This document shows, in pieces, positions 16,936-25,110 of a DNA stretch of 64,000 nt. Under the pieces are notes generated by a model. That model was not told where the DNA came from. It did no database searches and saw only the letters and a program-made list of their open reading frames with translations. The DNA comes from Arthrobacter citreus (lineage in GTDB: Bacteria > Actinomycetota > Actinomycetes > Actinomycetales > Micrococcaceae): assembly GCF_009192745.1 (NCBI RefSeq), contig NZ_VTFV01000002.1:868001-932000 (forward strand), read 5' to 3'. Position 1 is the first letter of the stretch. Each line of letters starts with the position of its first letter. The translations under genes and the position numbers were made by a program.

Positions 16936-17077
16936 CCGGCTCCCTGCGCGAGCGCCTGGCCTAGCTGGCTCCCTGCGCGAGCGCCTGGCCTAGCTTGCTC
17001 CCTGCGCGAGCGCCTGGCCTAGCTTGCTCCCTGTGCGAGCGCCTGCGCTAGCTTGCTCCCTGTGCGAGCGCCTGCTC
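16933..17077. repeat. 29-bp tandem repeat, five copies
   Basis: Five head-to-tail copies start at 16933, 16962, 16991, 17020 and 17049, each beginning TAGC and containing GCTCCCTG and GCGAGCGCCTG, with one to four substitutions between copies. The array fills the whole gap between two convergent genes. Each unit carries CTAG, which reads TAG on both strands: the first gives the lipase stop (16933-16935), the last gives the stop of the minus-strand metallo-hydrolase (17048-17050). The fifth copy is that gene's last coding segment. Confidence 0.95.
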
Positions 17078-17791
17078 GACGGCTGACTGGATGCCGGAGG
17101 TCCACGGGTCCCCATGCCCGGTGAGCACCGTGGCTGCTCCGGTCTCCGCGAGTGCCTCCAGCGAGGACAATGCCGCGGCGCTGTCCGCCGTCGCTGCCCC
17201 GGAAACAATCTGCGGTCCCCGGCCTCCGGTATACGGATTCAGGGTCACAAGGGCGTCCCCGGCAATCAGCGCTCCGCGGTCCGGGAAATGCAGGGCAGTA
17301 TGGCCGGCAGTGTGTCCCGGGGTCGGTATCGTCACCGGTGCGCCGGGCAGTGCCGCGGCAGCTGCCGTATCCAGGTCCAGTACGTCAGCCACGCCTCTGA
17401 CCAGCAGTGCGCCGGCCATCGTCATGGCACCTAGCTGGCGCAGGGACGCCGGGAAACGCAGCGGGTACTGGAAGCGGGCCCGTTCATGGCCGTAGCGGTA
17501 GGGGTGTGCAGCAATGTAGTGGTCGGCCGGGTGGGCCAGGACCGGTGCGCGGAATTCCGTGCGCAGTTTCGCGGCGGTGCCCACATGGTCAAAGTGCCCG
17601 TGTGTCAGCACGATCGCGCTGACGGAGCCCGGCCCGTATCCGAGCGACCGGACAGCCGAGGAGATCGCATGCTGCGAGGCGGGGAGCCCGGTGTCCACGA
17701 TCAGCACCTCGCCGTCGCCCTCCACCAGGTAGGCATTGGTGTAGGCGTGCTCAATCAAGTGGATGCCGTCGGCAACGTTGCGGGTCAGCAT
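17048..17791 (-). CDS. metallo-beta-lactamase-fold hydrolase
   Basis: A 247-residue MBL-fold hydrolase. The metal site THGHFDH (63-69) gives H64, H66, D68 and H69; further ligands are the His in PTPGHTAGH, the Asp in IAGDALV and the His in LTGHGDP near the C-terminus. No signal peptide, so a cytosolic thioesterase or glyoxalase-like role is as likely as lactamase action. The start at 17791 has a strong GGAGG nearby. The last nine codons (ending EQALAQGAS) form the first unit of a tandem repeat that continues past the stop. Confidence 0.85.
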   Translation of the reverse strand: MLTRNVADGIHLIEHAYTNAYLVEGDGEVLIVDTGLPASQHAISSAVRSLGYGPGSVSAIVLTHGHFDHVGTAAKLRTEFRAPVLAHPADHYIAAHPYRYGHERARFQYPLRFPASLRQLGAMTMAGALLVRGVADVLDLDTAAAAALPGAPVTIPTPGHTAGHTALHFPDRGALIAGDALVTLNPYTGGRGPQIVSGAATADSAAALSSLEALAETGAATVLTGHGDPWTSGIQSAVEQALAQGAS

Positions 17792-17939
17792 GGATCCTCC
17801 TGGTGGACAGTGCGGACGTCCCGGGCGAAAGGCCCGGAGGAATATGGTAAGCATGCTTTGCCTCCGCAGGGGACGTTTTGCCCGGACGCACGGCGTAAGG
17901 CGCCGGGGTGCACCGACGGTGCTCGCCTAGACTGCTCTG

Positions 17940-19211
17940 GTGCCCAGACTGCTAGCTGACCTCGCCCCGCTGCGTGAAAGCCGGGATTTCCGCCGGCTCT
18001 GGACCGGAACCGCGCTCTCAGCCGTCGGCACGCAGCTGACACTTGTTGCCGTGAGCCTGGAGGTCTACGAGCTGACGCAGTCCAGCCTCTACGTGGGCAT
18101 GCTGGGTGTGGTGGGGCTGGTGCCGCTGGTCCTGGCCGGACTCTACGGCGGTTCGGTGGTGGACGCATATGACCGCCGGAAAGTAGCCCTGTTCTCCGCT
18201 GCCATTCTCTGGCTGACCACCATCGGCATTGCCGTTCAGGCCTGGCTGGGCCTTGAGAGCGTGTGGCTGCTGTTCGCCCTGGTGGCCGTCAACGCCGGAG
18301 CCGGCGGACTGAACCACCCGGCACGCAGCGCCATCATTCCCCGCCTGGTACGTCCTGAACTGCTCCCCGCCGCCAACGCACTGAGCATGATCACCTTCGG
18401 CATCGCGATGGCAGCGGGTCCGCTGCTGGCCGGGGTGCTGGTAGGGCAGGTGGGCTACGGCTGGACCTACACGATCGACGTCGTCACCTTCACCGCAGCC
18501 ATGTGGGCGCTCTACCGGCTGGACCCCATGCCGCCCATCGGAGAGGTCCAGAAGGCCGGCCTGAAATCCGTCCTGGAGGGATTCACTTTCCTGGGCACGC
18601 GGCCCAACATCCGTATGACGTTCATCGTTGACCTTGCCGCCATGGTGCTGGCCCAGCCGCGTGCGCTGCTGCCCGCCGTCGGGGCGCTGATGCTCGGCGG
18701 CGGAGCCGAAACGGTTGGCATACTGCTGGCGGCCACTGCCGCCGGTTCCTTCCTGGCCGGACTGTTCTCCGGCCCGCTGGGCCTGGTGCGCCGGCAGGGA
18801 CTGGCCGTGATGTGGTCGGTGGTCGCCTGGGGGCTTTCCGTCTCGGCCTTTGGAGTGGTGGTGGTGCTGGCAGGGGAGCACGACGGCGGCGGCGTCTCGC
18901 CGTGGCTCCTTCCGGCCGCGCTGGCCATGGGAGCAGCCGGCATCGCGGACTCGATCAGCGGCGTCTTCCGTTCCACGATCCTCCAGGCGGCGACGCCGGA
19001 CGCGATGCGCGGCAGGCTGCAGGGCGTGTTCGTGGTGGTGGTCGCCGGCGGTCCGCGGCTTGGTGACCTGGTGGCCGGCGTCGACGCGTCCTTCCTGGGC
19101 GAGGGCTGGGCCGCAGTGGCGGGCGGGCTGGCCTGCGCCGCCGCCGTCCTGGTCCTGTCCCGCCTCCAGCCCGGGTTCGCCCGTTACGACGCCCGCCATC
19201 CGACGCCCTAA
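17940..19211 (+). CDS. MFS transporter, EntS-like exporter family
   Basis: A 423-residue major facilitator protein with twelve predicted helices. The N-terminus (LRESRDFRRLWTGTALSAVG) and the loop GSVVDAYDRRKVAL match the MFS_3/EntS exporter group, which includes enterobactin and drug exporters. The GTG at 17940 is 6 nt from -10 TAGACT (17928-17933), a leaderless arrangement. The divergent neighbour is the metallo-hydrolase; a palindrome AAGCATGCTT lies between them at 17848-17857. The substrate cannot be inferred. Confidence 0.85.
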   Translation: MPRLLADLAPLRESRDFRRLWTGTALSAVGTQLTLVAVSLEVYELTQSSLYVGMLGVVGLVPLVLAGLYGGSVVDAYDRRKVALFSAAILWLTTIGIAVQAWLGLESVWLLFALVAVNAGAGGLNHPARSAIIPRLVRPELLPAANALSMITFGIAMAAGPLLAGVLVGQVGYGWTYTIDVVTFTAAMWALYRLDPMPPIGEVQKAGLKSVLEGFTFLGTRPNIRMTFIVDLAAMVLAQPRALLPAVGALMLGGGAETVGILLAATAAGSFLAGLFSGPLGLVRRQGLAVMWSVVAWGLSVSAFGVVVVLAGEHDGGGVSPWLLPAALAMGAAGIADSISGVFRSTILQAATPDAMRGRLQGVFVVVVAGGPRLGDLVAGVDASFLGEGWAAVAGGLACAAAVLVLSRLQPGFARYDARHPTP

Positions 19212-19352
19212 ACACCCAATCCGGCCCCGGCCGGCCATGGAACAGCACAGCGGGCAGATACGTTAACGCTTAGGAAAAGTACCGCGGAAGGTTTTGGACC
19301 TGCGCTCCTGATGGGAGGGCGGGGCCTTCCGCCCAGGAAGGATCGTGTACAC

Positions 19353-20222
19353 GTGCACCGACATTTCAACGGTTTGAAGACAGCAGCCCTGTTCGGGGTG
19401 CTCTTCGCTGTGCTGCTGGGTATCGGCGGCCTGCTGGCCAGCGGCACGGGCAGTTCCTCGTTCATCTGGATTTTCCTGTTTATCGGGCTCGCCACCACCG
19501 CCTACAGCTACTGGAACAGCGACAAGCTGGCCATTCGCGCCATGCACGCGGTCCCCGTCACGGAGGCGCAGGCCCCGGAAATGTACCGGATCGTCCGTGA
19601 ACTCTCGGCCAAGGCCAACCAGCCGATGCCCCGGCTCTACGTCTCGCCCACCATGGCGCCGAACGCGTTCGCCACGGGCCGCAACCCGCAGAACGCTGCG
19701 GTGTGCTGCACCCAGGGGATCCTGGCGCTGCTGAACGAACGTGAGCTGCGCGGGGTGCTGGGCCATGAACTGATGCATGTCTACAACCGGGACATCCTCA
19801 CCTCCTCGGTTGCCGCCGCGATTGCCGGCGTCATCACCTCGCTCGGCCAGTTCCTGCTGTTCTTCGGCGGCGACCGCCGCAACCAGAACCCGCTGGCCAT
19901 GATCGCCATGGCGGTCCTAGCCCCGCTGGCCGCTTCCCTGATCCAGATGGCCATTGGACGAACCCGGGAGTACGACGCCGATGAAGACGGCGCAACCCTG
20001 ACCGATGATCCGCTGGCGCTGGCTTCGGCCCTGCGGAAGCTGGAAACCGGAACCCAGCAGGCTCCGCTGCCCAACACGGACCAGAAACTGGTCAACACCT
20101 CCCACCTGATGATTGCCAACCCGTTCCGCAACGGCGTGCGCGGCCTGCTGGCCACCCACCCGCCAATGGCCGACCGGATCCGGCGCCTGGAAAACATGGC
20201 AGGCCGTCCGCTCGGTTCCTAA
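19353..20222 (+). CDS. htpX: HtpX-type membrane zinc metalloprotease
   Basis: A 289-residue M48 membrane protease for quality control of membrane proteins. The zinc site is HELMH (138-142); the third ligand Glu is in the YDADEDGA segment downstream. Two N-terminal helices (about 8-29 and 35-52) and hydrophobic segments at about 152-198 give the usual HtpX topology. The GTG at 19353 (start [10 protein letters not shown]) is preferred over an ATG 42 nt earlier because homologues begin there and AGGAAGG lies 11 nt before it. The histidine phosphatase gene follows after 33 nt. Confidence 0.92.
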   Translation: MHRHFNGLKTAALFGVLFAVLLGIGGLLASGTGSSSFIWIFLFIGLATTAYSYWNSDKLAIRAMHAVPVTEAQAPEMYRIVRELSAKANQPMPRLYVSPTMAPNAFATGRNPQNAAVCCTQGILALLNERELRGVLGHELMHVYNRDILTSSVAAAIAGVITSLGQFLLFFGGDRRNQNPLAMIAMAVLAPLAASLIQMAIGRTREYDADEDGATLTDDPLALASALRKLETGTQQAPLPNTDQKLVNTSHLMIANPFRNGVRGLLATHPPMADRIRRLENMAGRPLGS

Positions 20223-20255
20223 GCGCAGCGGCACCAACACAGAGAGCGAGCACAC

Positions 20256-20939
20256 ATGCGGCTGATCCTCGTCCGCCACGGCCAGACGCCGTCGAACATT
20301 GAACGGCTGCTGGACACCGGAGCCCCCGGGCCCGGGCTGACCGAACTTGGGATTGCGCAGGCCGCAGCGCTGCCGCAGGCCCTGGGGCATGAACAGATCA
20401 GCGGCGTCTATGCCTCGAACCTGGTGCGCACGCAGCTCACCGCCACACCGCTTGCTGATGCGCTGGCCCAGCCGATCGAGGTCCGGGACGGCCTGCGGGA
20501 AATCTCCGCCGGCAACTTGGAGATGCGGGGGGACAGCGAATCCATCCAGGCTTACCTGCGCACCGTCTACGCGTGGGTTCAGGGCGACTTGTCCGTCACG
20601 ATGCCCGGGGGACCAGACGGCGCAGAGACATTGGGCCGCTTCGACGAGGTGGTGTCCGAACTCCAGCGCACCGGGCAGCAGACCCCGGTCATCTTCAGCC
20701 ATGGCGCGATCATCCGGGCCTGGGCCACCGCACGCGCCCGCAATGTGGGGCCGGACTTCATTGTCCACAACACGCTGAGCAATACGGGAATCGTGGTGCT
20801 TGAATCAAGGCCGCGTCCCGAAGCCCACGGCCATGCCTGGGAGCTGCTCACCTGGCAGGGAGAAGCCGTTGGCGGATCGGCCCTGGAGGATCCGGATACT
20901 GACGGACCTGCAGCGGAGGACGTCGAGCTGGCTCCCTGA
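20256..20939 (+). CDS. histidine phosphatase family protein
   Basis: A 227-residue phosphoglycerate-mutase-like phosphatase. The phospho-acceptor motif is LVRHGQTPSN (RHG at 7-9), and the second catalytic His is in VIFSHGAIIRAW (about 149). Length and motifs fit broad-specificity phosphatases (Gpm2/CobC/SixA superfamily) rather than glycolytic mutase. The C-terminal 25 residues are acidic and probably unstructured. It may be co-transcribed with htpX. Substrate unknown. Confidence 0.85.
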   Translation: MRLILVRHGQTPSNIERLLDTGAPGPGLTELGIAQAAALPQALGHEQISGVYASNLVRTQLTATPLADALAQPIEVRDGLREISAGNLEMRGDSESIQAYLRTVYAWVQGDLSVTMPGGPDGAETLGRFDEVVSELQRTGQQTPVIFSHGAIIRAWATARARNVGPDFIVHNTLSNTGIVVLESRPRPEAHGHAWELLTWQGEAVGGSALEDPDTDGPAAEDVELAP

Positions 20940-20955
20940 GCCAAGCGGAAACAAG

Positions 20956-21001
20956 ACAACGACGGCGGCGCTCCCGGATTGGGGTGCGCCGCCGTCGTTG
21001 T
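20956..21001. terminator. bidirectional terminator between phosphatase gene and yajQ
   Basis: A perfect 16-bp stem (20956-20971 with 20986-21001) closes a 14-nt loop. It is 16 nt after the phosphatase stop and 19 nt beyond the yajQ 3' end. Confidence 0.8.
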
Positions 21002-21020
21002 GTGCGGACGGATCGAAGGT

Positions 21021-21512
21021 TTAGCGGAAGTTGATGAACTGCAGGTCAACGTCCAGGTCTGCGCCCTTCAGCATGGCCATGGTGGCCTGCAGGTCATCGC
21101 GGGACTTGGAGCTGACGCGCAGCTCGTCGCCCTGGATCTGGGACTTCACGCCCTTGGGGCCTTCGTCGCGGATCATCTTGTTGATCTTCTTGGCCTGGTC
21201 CTGGGCGATGCCTTCCTTCATGGAGGCTTCGATCCGGTACTCCTTGCCGGAGGCATAGGGCTCGCCGTCATCGAGGGACTTCAGGGAGATTCCGCGCTTG
21301 ACCAGCTTGGACTGGAAGACATCCAGGACGGCCTTGACACGTTCCTCGGAGTTCGCCTTCATCAGGATCTTCTCGCCGCTGAAATCGACCTCTGCGCCGA
21401 CGCCCTTGAAATCGTAGCGCTGCGCAATTTCCTTCTGCGCCTGGTTCAGGGCGTTCGCGACTTCCTGCTTGTCGATCTTGCTGACGACGTCGAATGATGA
21501 CTCGCTGGCCAT
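21021..21512 (-). CDS. yajQ: YajQ family nucleotide-binding protein
   Basis: A 163-residue protein with the two-ferredoxin-like-domain architecture of YajQ. It begins [14 protein letters not shown], contains RYDFKG (typical of the family) and ends [12 protein letters not shown]; length equals that of E. coli YajQ. Family members bind RNA or cyclic di-GMP. The start at 21512 has AAGGAG upstream. Single gene, convergent with the phosphatase. Confidence 0.93.
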   Translation of the reverse strand: MASESSFDVVSKIDKQEVANALNQAQKEIAQRYDFKGVGAEVDFSGEKILMKANSEERVKAVLDVFQSKLVKRGISLKSLDDGEPYASGKEYRIEASMKEGIAQDQAKKINKMIRDEGPKGVKSQIQGDELRVSSKSRDDLQATMAMLKGADLDVDLQFINFR

Positions 21513-21660
21513 AGTGCGCTCCTTATGTACATGGATAGGTGGACTTCTCCTGTGCACCAGCCTAATAGGTGGGCGCAGCCCACGGGCAGCTCGGATGCTC
21601 ACAGGAAGTATCCAGCCGCGGTGGACAGTCCTCCCATCTGGCTGGGAAAGGGTGGGATTC

Positions 21661-22107
21661 ATGAGCACGCACCCCACCGAACCGAAGGAACCTCCGCGTA
21701 CAGCCGTGCCGGCTGCCGAGCAGGGACAGGCTCCCGTGCCGCCGGGAAAGCCGCTCCCTCCGGGGGCGGCAGCGCAGGTGTCCGCCGCGTCGCCGCGCCG
21801 CTCTGCCGGAATCCGGCTGCGGCAGGCTGCGGCATCCTCAGTGCTCGCGGCTGTCTCGGTGACCGGAGTGGGCACGGTATCGGCGCAGGCCCGCGAACCT
21901 CAGGAAGCGGCCGTCTTTGTTCCTGCCGGGGATGACGCCGCCGTGACGGTTCTTCCGGTCCAGGACGCTGAGGCCCGGGAGCGGACAGAACGCCTGGCGG
22001 GTGTCCGGCAGGACCTCGCCAACGCCGTTGCCTGGGGCAGCGTGACGGCGGCGCAGGCAGAGCATTTCTACGCCCAGATCAGCGCCCGGATTGCCCGCGG
22101 ACTGTAG
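21661..22107 (+). CDS. hypothetical protein with weak membrane/secretion segment
   Basis: A 148-residue protein not recognised. The first 45 residues are Pro/Ala-rich and polar, followed by basic residues and a weakly hydrophobic stretch ([20 protein letters not shown], about 60-79) ending in an AQA that could be a signal-peptidase site. The C-terminal 65 residues are acidic then helical with a possible short coiled coil. AAAGGGTGGG precedes the ATG. Codon third positions are GC-rich like neighbours, which supports coding. An exported protein with an unusually long N-terminal extension is one reading. Confidence 0.6.
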   Translation: MSTHPTEPKEPPRTAVPAAEQGQAPVPPGKPLPPGAAAQVSAASPRRSAGIRLRQAAASSVLAAVSVTGVGTVSAQAREPQEAAVFVPAGDDAAVTVLPVQDAEARERTERLAGVRQDLANAVAWGSVTAAQAEHFYAQISARIARGL

Positions 22108-22198
22108 CCCGGAGGCCCGATTCGATTCTTGGCCGAATGTTCTGTAAAGTTGTCTTGCCCGCGGTTACCGCGGACAAAGTCTTCGCAAGAAGGCCTTC

Positions 22199-22280
22199 GG
22201 CAGATTACCCGAGCGGCCAAAGGGGGCTGACTGTAAATCAGCTGGCAATGCCTACGGGGGTTCGAATCCCTCATCTGCCA
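22199..22280 (+). tRNA. tRNA-Tyr (GTA)
   Basis: Acceptor stem GGCAGAT pairs with ATCTGCC at 22273-22279, with discriminator A at 22280. The anticodon loop CTGTAAA gives GTA. A long variable arm and total length 82 mark a class II tRNA, and the T arm GGGGGTTCGAATCCC is intact. CCA is not fully encoded. Confidence 0.97.
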
Positions 22281-22288
22281 CCGAAGAG

Positions 22289-22327
22289 AGAACATCCCCG
22301 GTCCCAGGACCGGGGATGTTCTTTTTT
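22289..22327 (+). terminator. intrinsic terminator of tRNA-Tyr
   Basis: A 16-bp stem (22289-22304 with 22307-22322) runs into six T residues (22322-22327), 8 nt after the tRNA. It is one of the few terminators here with a true T tract. Confidence 0.9.
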
Positions 22328-22419
22328 GTTTTCGCAGGTCCCGGGGGCACAGGAAGCAGTCCGCAGCAAAATCTCGGCACAAAAGCAGCCGTTATGGGCA
22401 CGCCCCCCAGAACTATGTG

Positions 22420-22436
22420 ACTAGGCCGTCTAGTGT
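22420..22436 (+). promoter_or_regulatory. promoter and candidate operator of the MarR gene
   Basis: An inverted repeat ACTAG (22420-22424) / CTAGT (22430-22434) with a 5-nt spacer overlaps the -10 box TAGTGT (22431-22436). The start codon follows 8 nt later. This is a plausible autoregulatory MarR site; the arms are short, so chance is possible. Confidence 0.5.
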
Positions 22437-22444
22437 TTCTAAGC

Positions 22445-22891
22445 ATGAAAGAGGACCTGGCTCTGGACCGCCTTGCCGAAGAATTCCGGGAAGCGCTGCG
22501 CGAAGCCGTCTTCCTCGTGCGCCACATGGACACGGAGTTCGGAATCACCTCCAACCAGCTCGGTACGCTGCGGATGGTCGCTGCTGAGGGCATGCGGGTC
22601 TCGGATATAGCCAGGAACCTGGGCGTCAAGGTTCCCAGCGCAACCGAGCAGATCATCCGCCTTGAGCATGCCGGCCTGGTGCGGCGCAGCCCGGACCCCG
22701 AGGATTCACGCGGCGTCCGGGTCAGCCTCACACCTGACGGGCGCCACAAACTGGCAGTGGAGACCCAGCGGCGGGAATCGCTGCTTTCGGACCTCCTGGG
22801 CCAGCTGGGCACCGGCGAGCGCGAAAAACTCCGTGAGGCGCTGCCCGTGATCGCCAAGGTGACGCACATGGGATTCTCCACCATCAGCTGA
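22445..22891 (+). CDS. MarR family transcriptional regulator
   Basis: A 148-residue winged-helix regulator. The HTH is at about 47-68 (RVSDIARNLGVKVPSATEQI) and the wing at about 78-95 (RRSPDPEDSRGVRVSL) has the Asp/Arg pattern typical of MarR proteins. The ATG at 22445 fits a near-leaderless message. Thioredoxin follows 66 nt downstream with its own -10 box, so its target may be itself or that gene; neither is proven. Confidence 0.88.
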   Translation: MKEDLALDRLAEEFREALREAVFLVRHMDTEFGITSNQLGTLRMVAAEGMRVSDIARNLGVKVPSATEQIIRLEHAGLVRRSPDPEDSRGVRVSLTPDGRHKLAVETQRRESLLSDLLGQLGTGEREKLREALPVIAKVTHMGFSTIS

Positions 22892-22957
22892 TCCGGTTCT
22901 TCACCGCAGAGCGAACAATTGCAGACATCGTCCAGCTGGGGGGATAGCGTGGCTGGT

Positions 22958-23356
22958 ATGGCAACTATTGACATCACCGAGGCAACGTTCCCCGAAACCA
23001 TTGAGGAAAACGACATTGTGTTCGTTGACTTCTGGGCGGACTGGTGCGGCCCGTGCAAGCAGTTCGCACCGGTTTACGACGCCGTCTCGCAGCAGCACGA
23101 GGACATCACCTTTGCAAAGGTGGACACCGAGGCAGAGCAGGGCCTGGCCGCTGCCGCCGGGATTACCTCCATTCCCACCCTGATGGCGTTCCGCGAGAAG
23201 GTGCTGGTGTTTTCCCAGCCCGGCGCGCTCAACGCCAACCAGTTCAGCGAACTGGTTGAAGCAGTTAAGGGACTGGACATGAAGGCTGTCCACGAGCAGA
23301 TTGCGGCCCAGGAACAGGGCCAGGCAGCAGCAGGCCAGGACGGGCAGGCCAGCTAG
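22958..23356 (+). CDS. thioredoxin
   Basis: A 132-residue thioredoxin-fold protein with the redox motif WCGPCK (about 29-34) and the cis-Pro segment SIPTLMAF (about 70-77). It has a C-terminal extension of about 25 Gln/Ala-rich residues not needed for the fold. The ATG at 22958 is preferred over an in-frame start 39 nt earlier because -10 TAGCGT ends 7 nt before it (leaderless type). It is one of the reductase substrates in a mycothiol-using cell. Confidence 0.92.
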   Translation: MATIDITEATFPETIEENDIVFVDFWADWCGPCKQFAPVYDAVSQQHEDITFAKVDTEAEQGLAAAAGITSIPTLMAFREKVLVFSQPGALNANQFSELVEAVKGLDMKAVHEQIAAQEQGQAAAGQDGQAS

Positions 23357-23376
23357 CCGCCCACAGCACAAGCTTC

Positions 23377-23412
23377 AGCAGGGAGCTCCTCCAAGCGGAG
23401 GAGCTCCCTGCT
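23377..23412 (+). terminator. terminator of the thioredoxin gene
   Basis: A perfect 16-bp stem (AGCAGGGAGCTCCTCC at 23377-23392, complement at 23397-23412) with an AAGC loop, 20 nt after the stop. Confidence 0.82.
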
Positions 23413-23589
23413 GTGCTTTAACGTCCCGAACCGTGCACGGATTGGGATTTCACGGGCACATATTCGCCCTAGCCGCCCGCACTTTTGGGTTGTAGTCTCG
23501 GACAACCCGGGGGGCTGTGCGGCCGCCGGCTGCCCGCCTGCCGGGGAACCCAGTCAACGTCGACCAAGGTTACAAGGCGAGGAATACCA

Positions 23590-24816
23590 ATGAGCGGTAA
23601 TCGAGCAGTTGCTTATATCGAACCCGGTGTTGTGGAAGTCCAGGACATCGACTATCCCACCTTCGAACTGAAAGACGGCCCGGGCGTCAACCCGGCCAAT
23701 GTGGGGCGGAAACTGCCCCATGCAGCCATCCTGAAAGTCCTGACCACCAACATCTGCGGCTCCGACCAGCACATGGTCCGAGGACGCACCACGGCCCCGC
23801 CCAACCTGATCCTGGGCCACGAAATCACCGGCGAGGTGGTGGAAACCGGCCCCGACGTCGAATTCATCAAGGTGGGCGACGTGGTTTCCGTCCCCTTCAA
23901 CATTTCCTGCGGCCGCTGCCGCAACTGCAAGGAACGCAAGACCGGGATCTGCCTGAACGTGAACCCGGACCGGCCCGGCAGCGCCTACGGTTACGTGGAC
24001 ATGGGCGGCTGGGTAGGCGGCCAGGCGGAGTACGCACTGGTTCCCTACGCAGACTGGAACCTGCTCAAGTTCCCGGATTCAGACCAGGCGATGGAGAAGA
24101 TCATGGACCTGACCATGCTCTCCGACATCTTCCCCACCGGATATCACGGAGCCGTCACCGCGGGCGTGCGCACAGGTTCCACGGTCTACATCGCCGGCGC
24201 CGGCCCGGTGGGTCTGGCAGCCGCTGCCGGCGCGCAGCTGCTCGGTGCCGCCGTCGTCATAGTCGGTGATCTCAACGAGGACCGGCTGGCACAGGCACGC
24301 AGCTTCGGCTGCGAAACCGTGGATGTCTCCAAGGGCGATCCCAGGGACCAGATTGAGCAGATCCTGGGAGTCCCGGAGGTTGACTGCGGTGTCGATGCGG
24401 TGGGCTTTGAAGCCCGCGGGCACGGACACGGAGCGGGACAGGAAGCCCCCGCAACGGTGCTCAATTCGCTGATGGATATCACTGCGGCCGGCGGGGCGCT
24501 GGGCATTCCCGGGCTCTACGTCACGGGCGACCCGGGCGGTGTGGACGAGGCTGCCAAGGTTGGCTCGCTGTCCCTCAGCCTGGGGACCGGCTGGGCGAAG
24601 TCGCTGTCCTTCACCACGGGCCAGTGTCCGGTGATGAAGTACAACCGCGATCTGATGATGGCCATCCTGAATGACCGGGTGCAGATCGCCAAGGCCGTGA
24701 ACGCCACCGCGATCCGCCTTGACGACGCACCGGAGGCCTACCGGGAGTTCGACTCCGGCGCCGCCAGGAAGTACGTCATCGATCCGCACGGGGTCACGGG
24801 CTCCAACGCCAACTAG
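23590..24816 (+). CDS. fdhA: formaldehyde dehydrogenase, glutathione-independent
   Basis: A 408-residue zinc-dependent medium-chain dehydrogenase of the Pseudomonas FdhA type, which oxidises formaldehyde with NAD+ without a thiol cofactor. Zinc ligands are C56 in NICGSDQH and H77-E78 in LGHEITG; the structural zinc site is the Cys cluster CGRCRNC plus a Cys in GICLNV; NAD binds at YIAGAGPVGLAAAAGA. Length matches the family (about 400). The ATG at 23590 follows GAGGAA. Single gene; it probably detoxifies formaldehyde or related aldehydes. Confidence 0.93.
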   Translation: MSGNRAVAYIEPGVVEVQDIDYPTFELKDGPGVNPANVGRKLPHAAILKVLTTNICGSDQHMVRGRTTAPPNLILGHEITGEVVETGPDVEFIKVGDVVSVPFNISCGRCRNCKERKTGICLNVNPDRPGSAYGYVDMGGWVGGQAEYALVPYADWNLLKFPDSDQAMEKIMDLTMLSDIFPTGYHGAVTAGVRTGSTVYIAGAGPVGLAAAAGAQLLGAAVVIVGDLNEDRLAQARSFGCETVDVSKGDPRDQIEQILGVPEVDCGVDAVGFEARGHGHGAGQEAPATVLNSLMDITAAGGALGIPGLYVTGDPGGVDEAAKVGSLSLSLGTGWAKSLSFTTGQCPVMKYNRDLMMAILNDRVQIAKAVNATAIRLDDAPEAYREFDSGAARKYVIDPHGVTGSNAN

Positions 24817-25006
24817 GCACGTTCCGCACAGGGCCGCCGGGACGGCACGAGCTCGAATTGCGTTCCCCGGCGGTCCTTTGCGCGCCCGCACCTTCCGCCC
24901 GCAGAACACGCGTCGCTAGACTCGATGGGCCGGAGACACCCCTCCAGCTTCATGGACCTCCGGCAGCACCACTCATGCGGGACACGAGTTGGAAGCGGGG
25001 ACACCA

Positions 25007-25110
25007 TGCGCGAACTCCTCACACGCCGGGATGCTGTGACAGCCCTGGACCGGGGCACGTCCCCGCCGCCCCCGGACAGAGATGCCCACGGGCCCGGAGC
25101 CGCGCAGTGA
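25007..25110 (+). CDS. possible 34-residue leader ORF coupled to amt
   Basis: A short reading frame, ATG at 25007 to TGA at 25108-25110, overlaps the GTG start of amt by 4 nt (GTGA). GCGGGGAC lies 4-11 nt before its ATG. The predicted peptide begins MRELLTRRDAVTAL and is then Pro/Asp-rich. A -10 box TAGACT at 24917-24922 would give a 5' leader of about 180 nt carrying it. The tight overlap is the main support; no homologue is known to me and it may be only a chance frame. Confidence 0.35.

Noticed and set aside
16933-17077. CRISPR array
   Set aside because: The 29-bp units are directly adjacent with no spacers and no cas genes nearby; it is a plain tandem repeat.
17848-17857. AAGCATGCTT palindrome between the metallo-hydrolase and MFS genes as an operator
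   Set aside because: Only 10 bp, not clearly placed over either promoter, and no regulator gene is adjacent; noted in the MFS entry but not called as a site.
24858-25106. An 83-residue N-terminal extension of the ammonium transporter
   Set aside because: Arg/Pro/His-rich and unlike any Amt N-terminus; the GTG at 25107 gives the normal family start.
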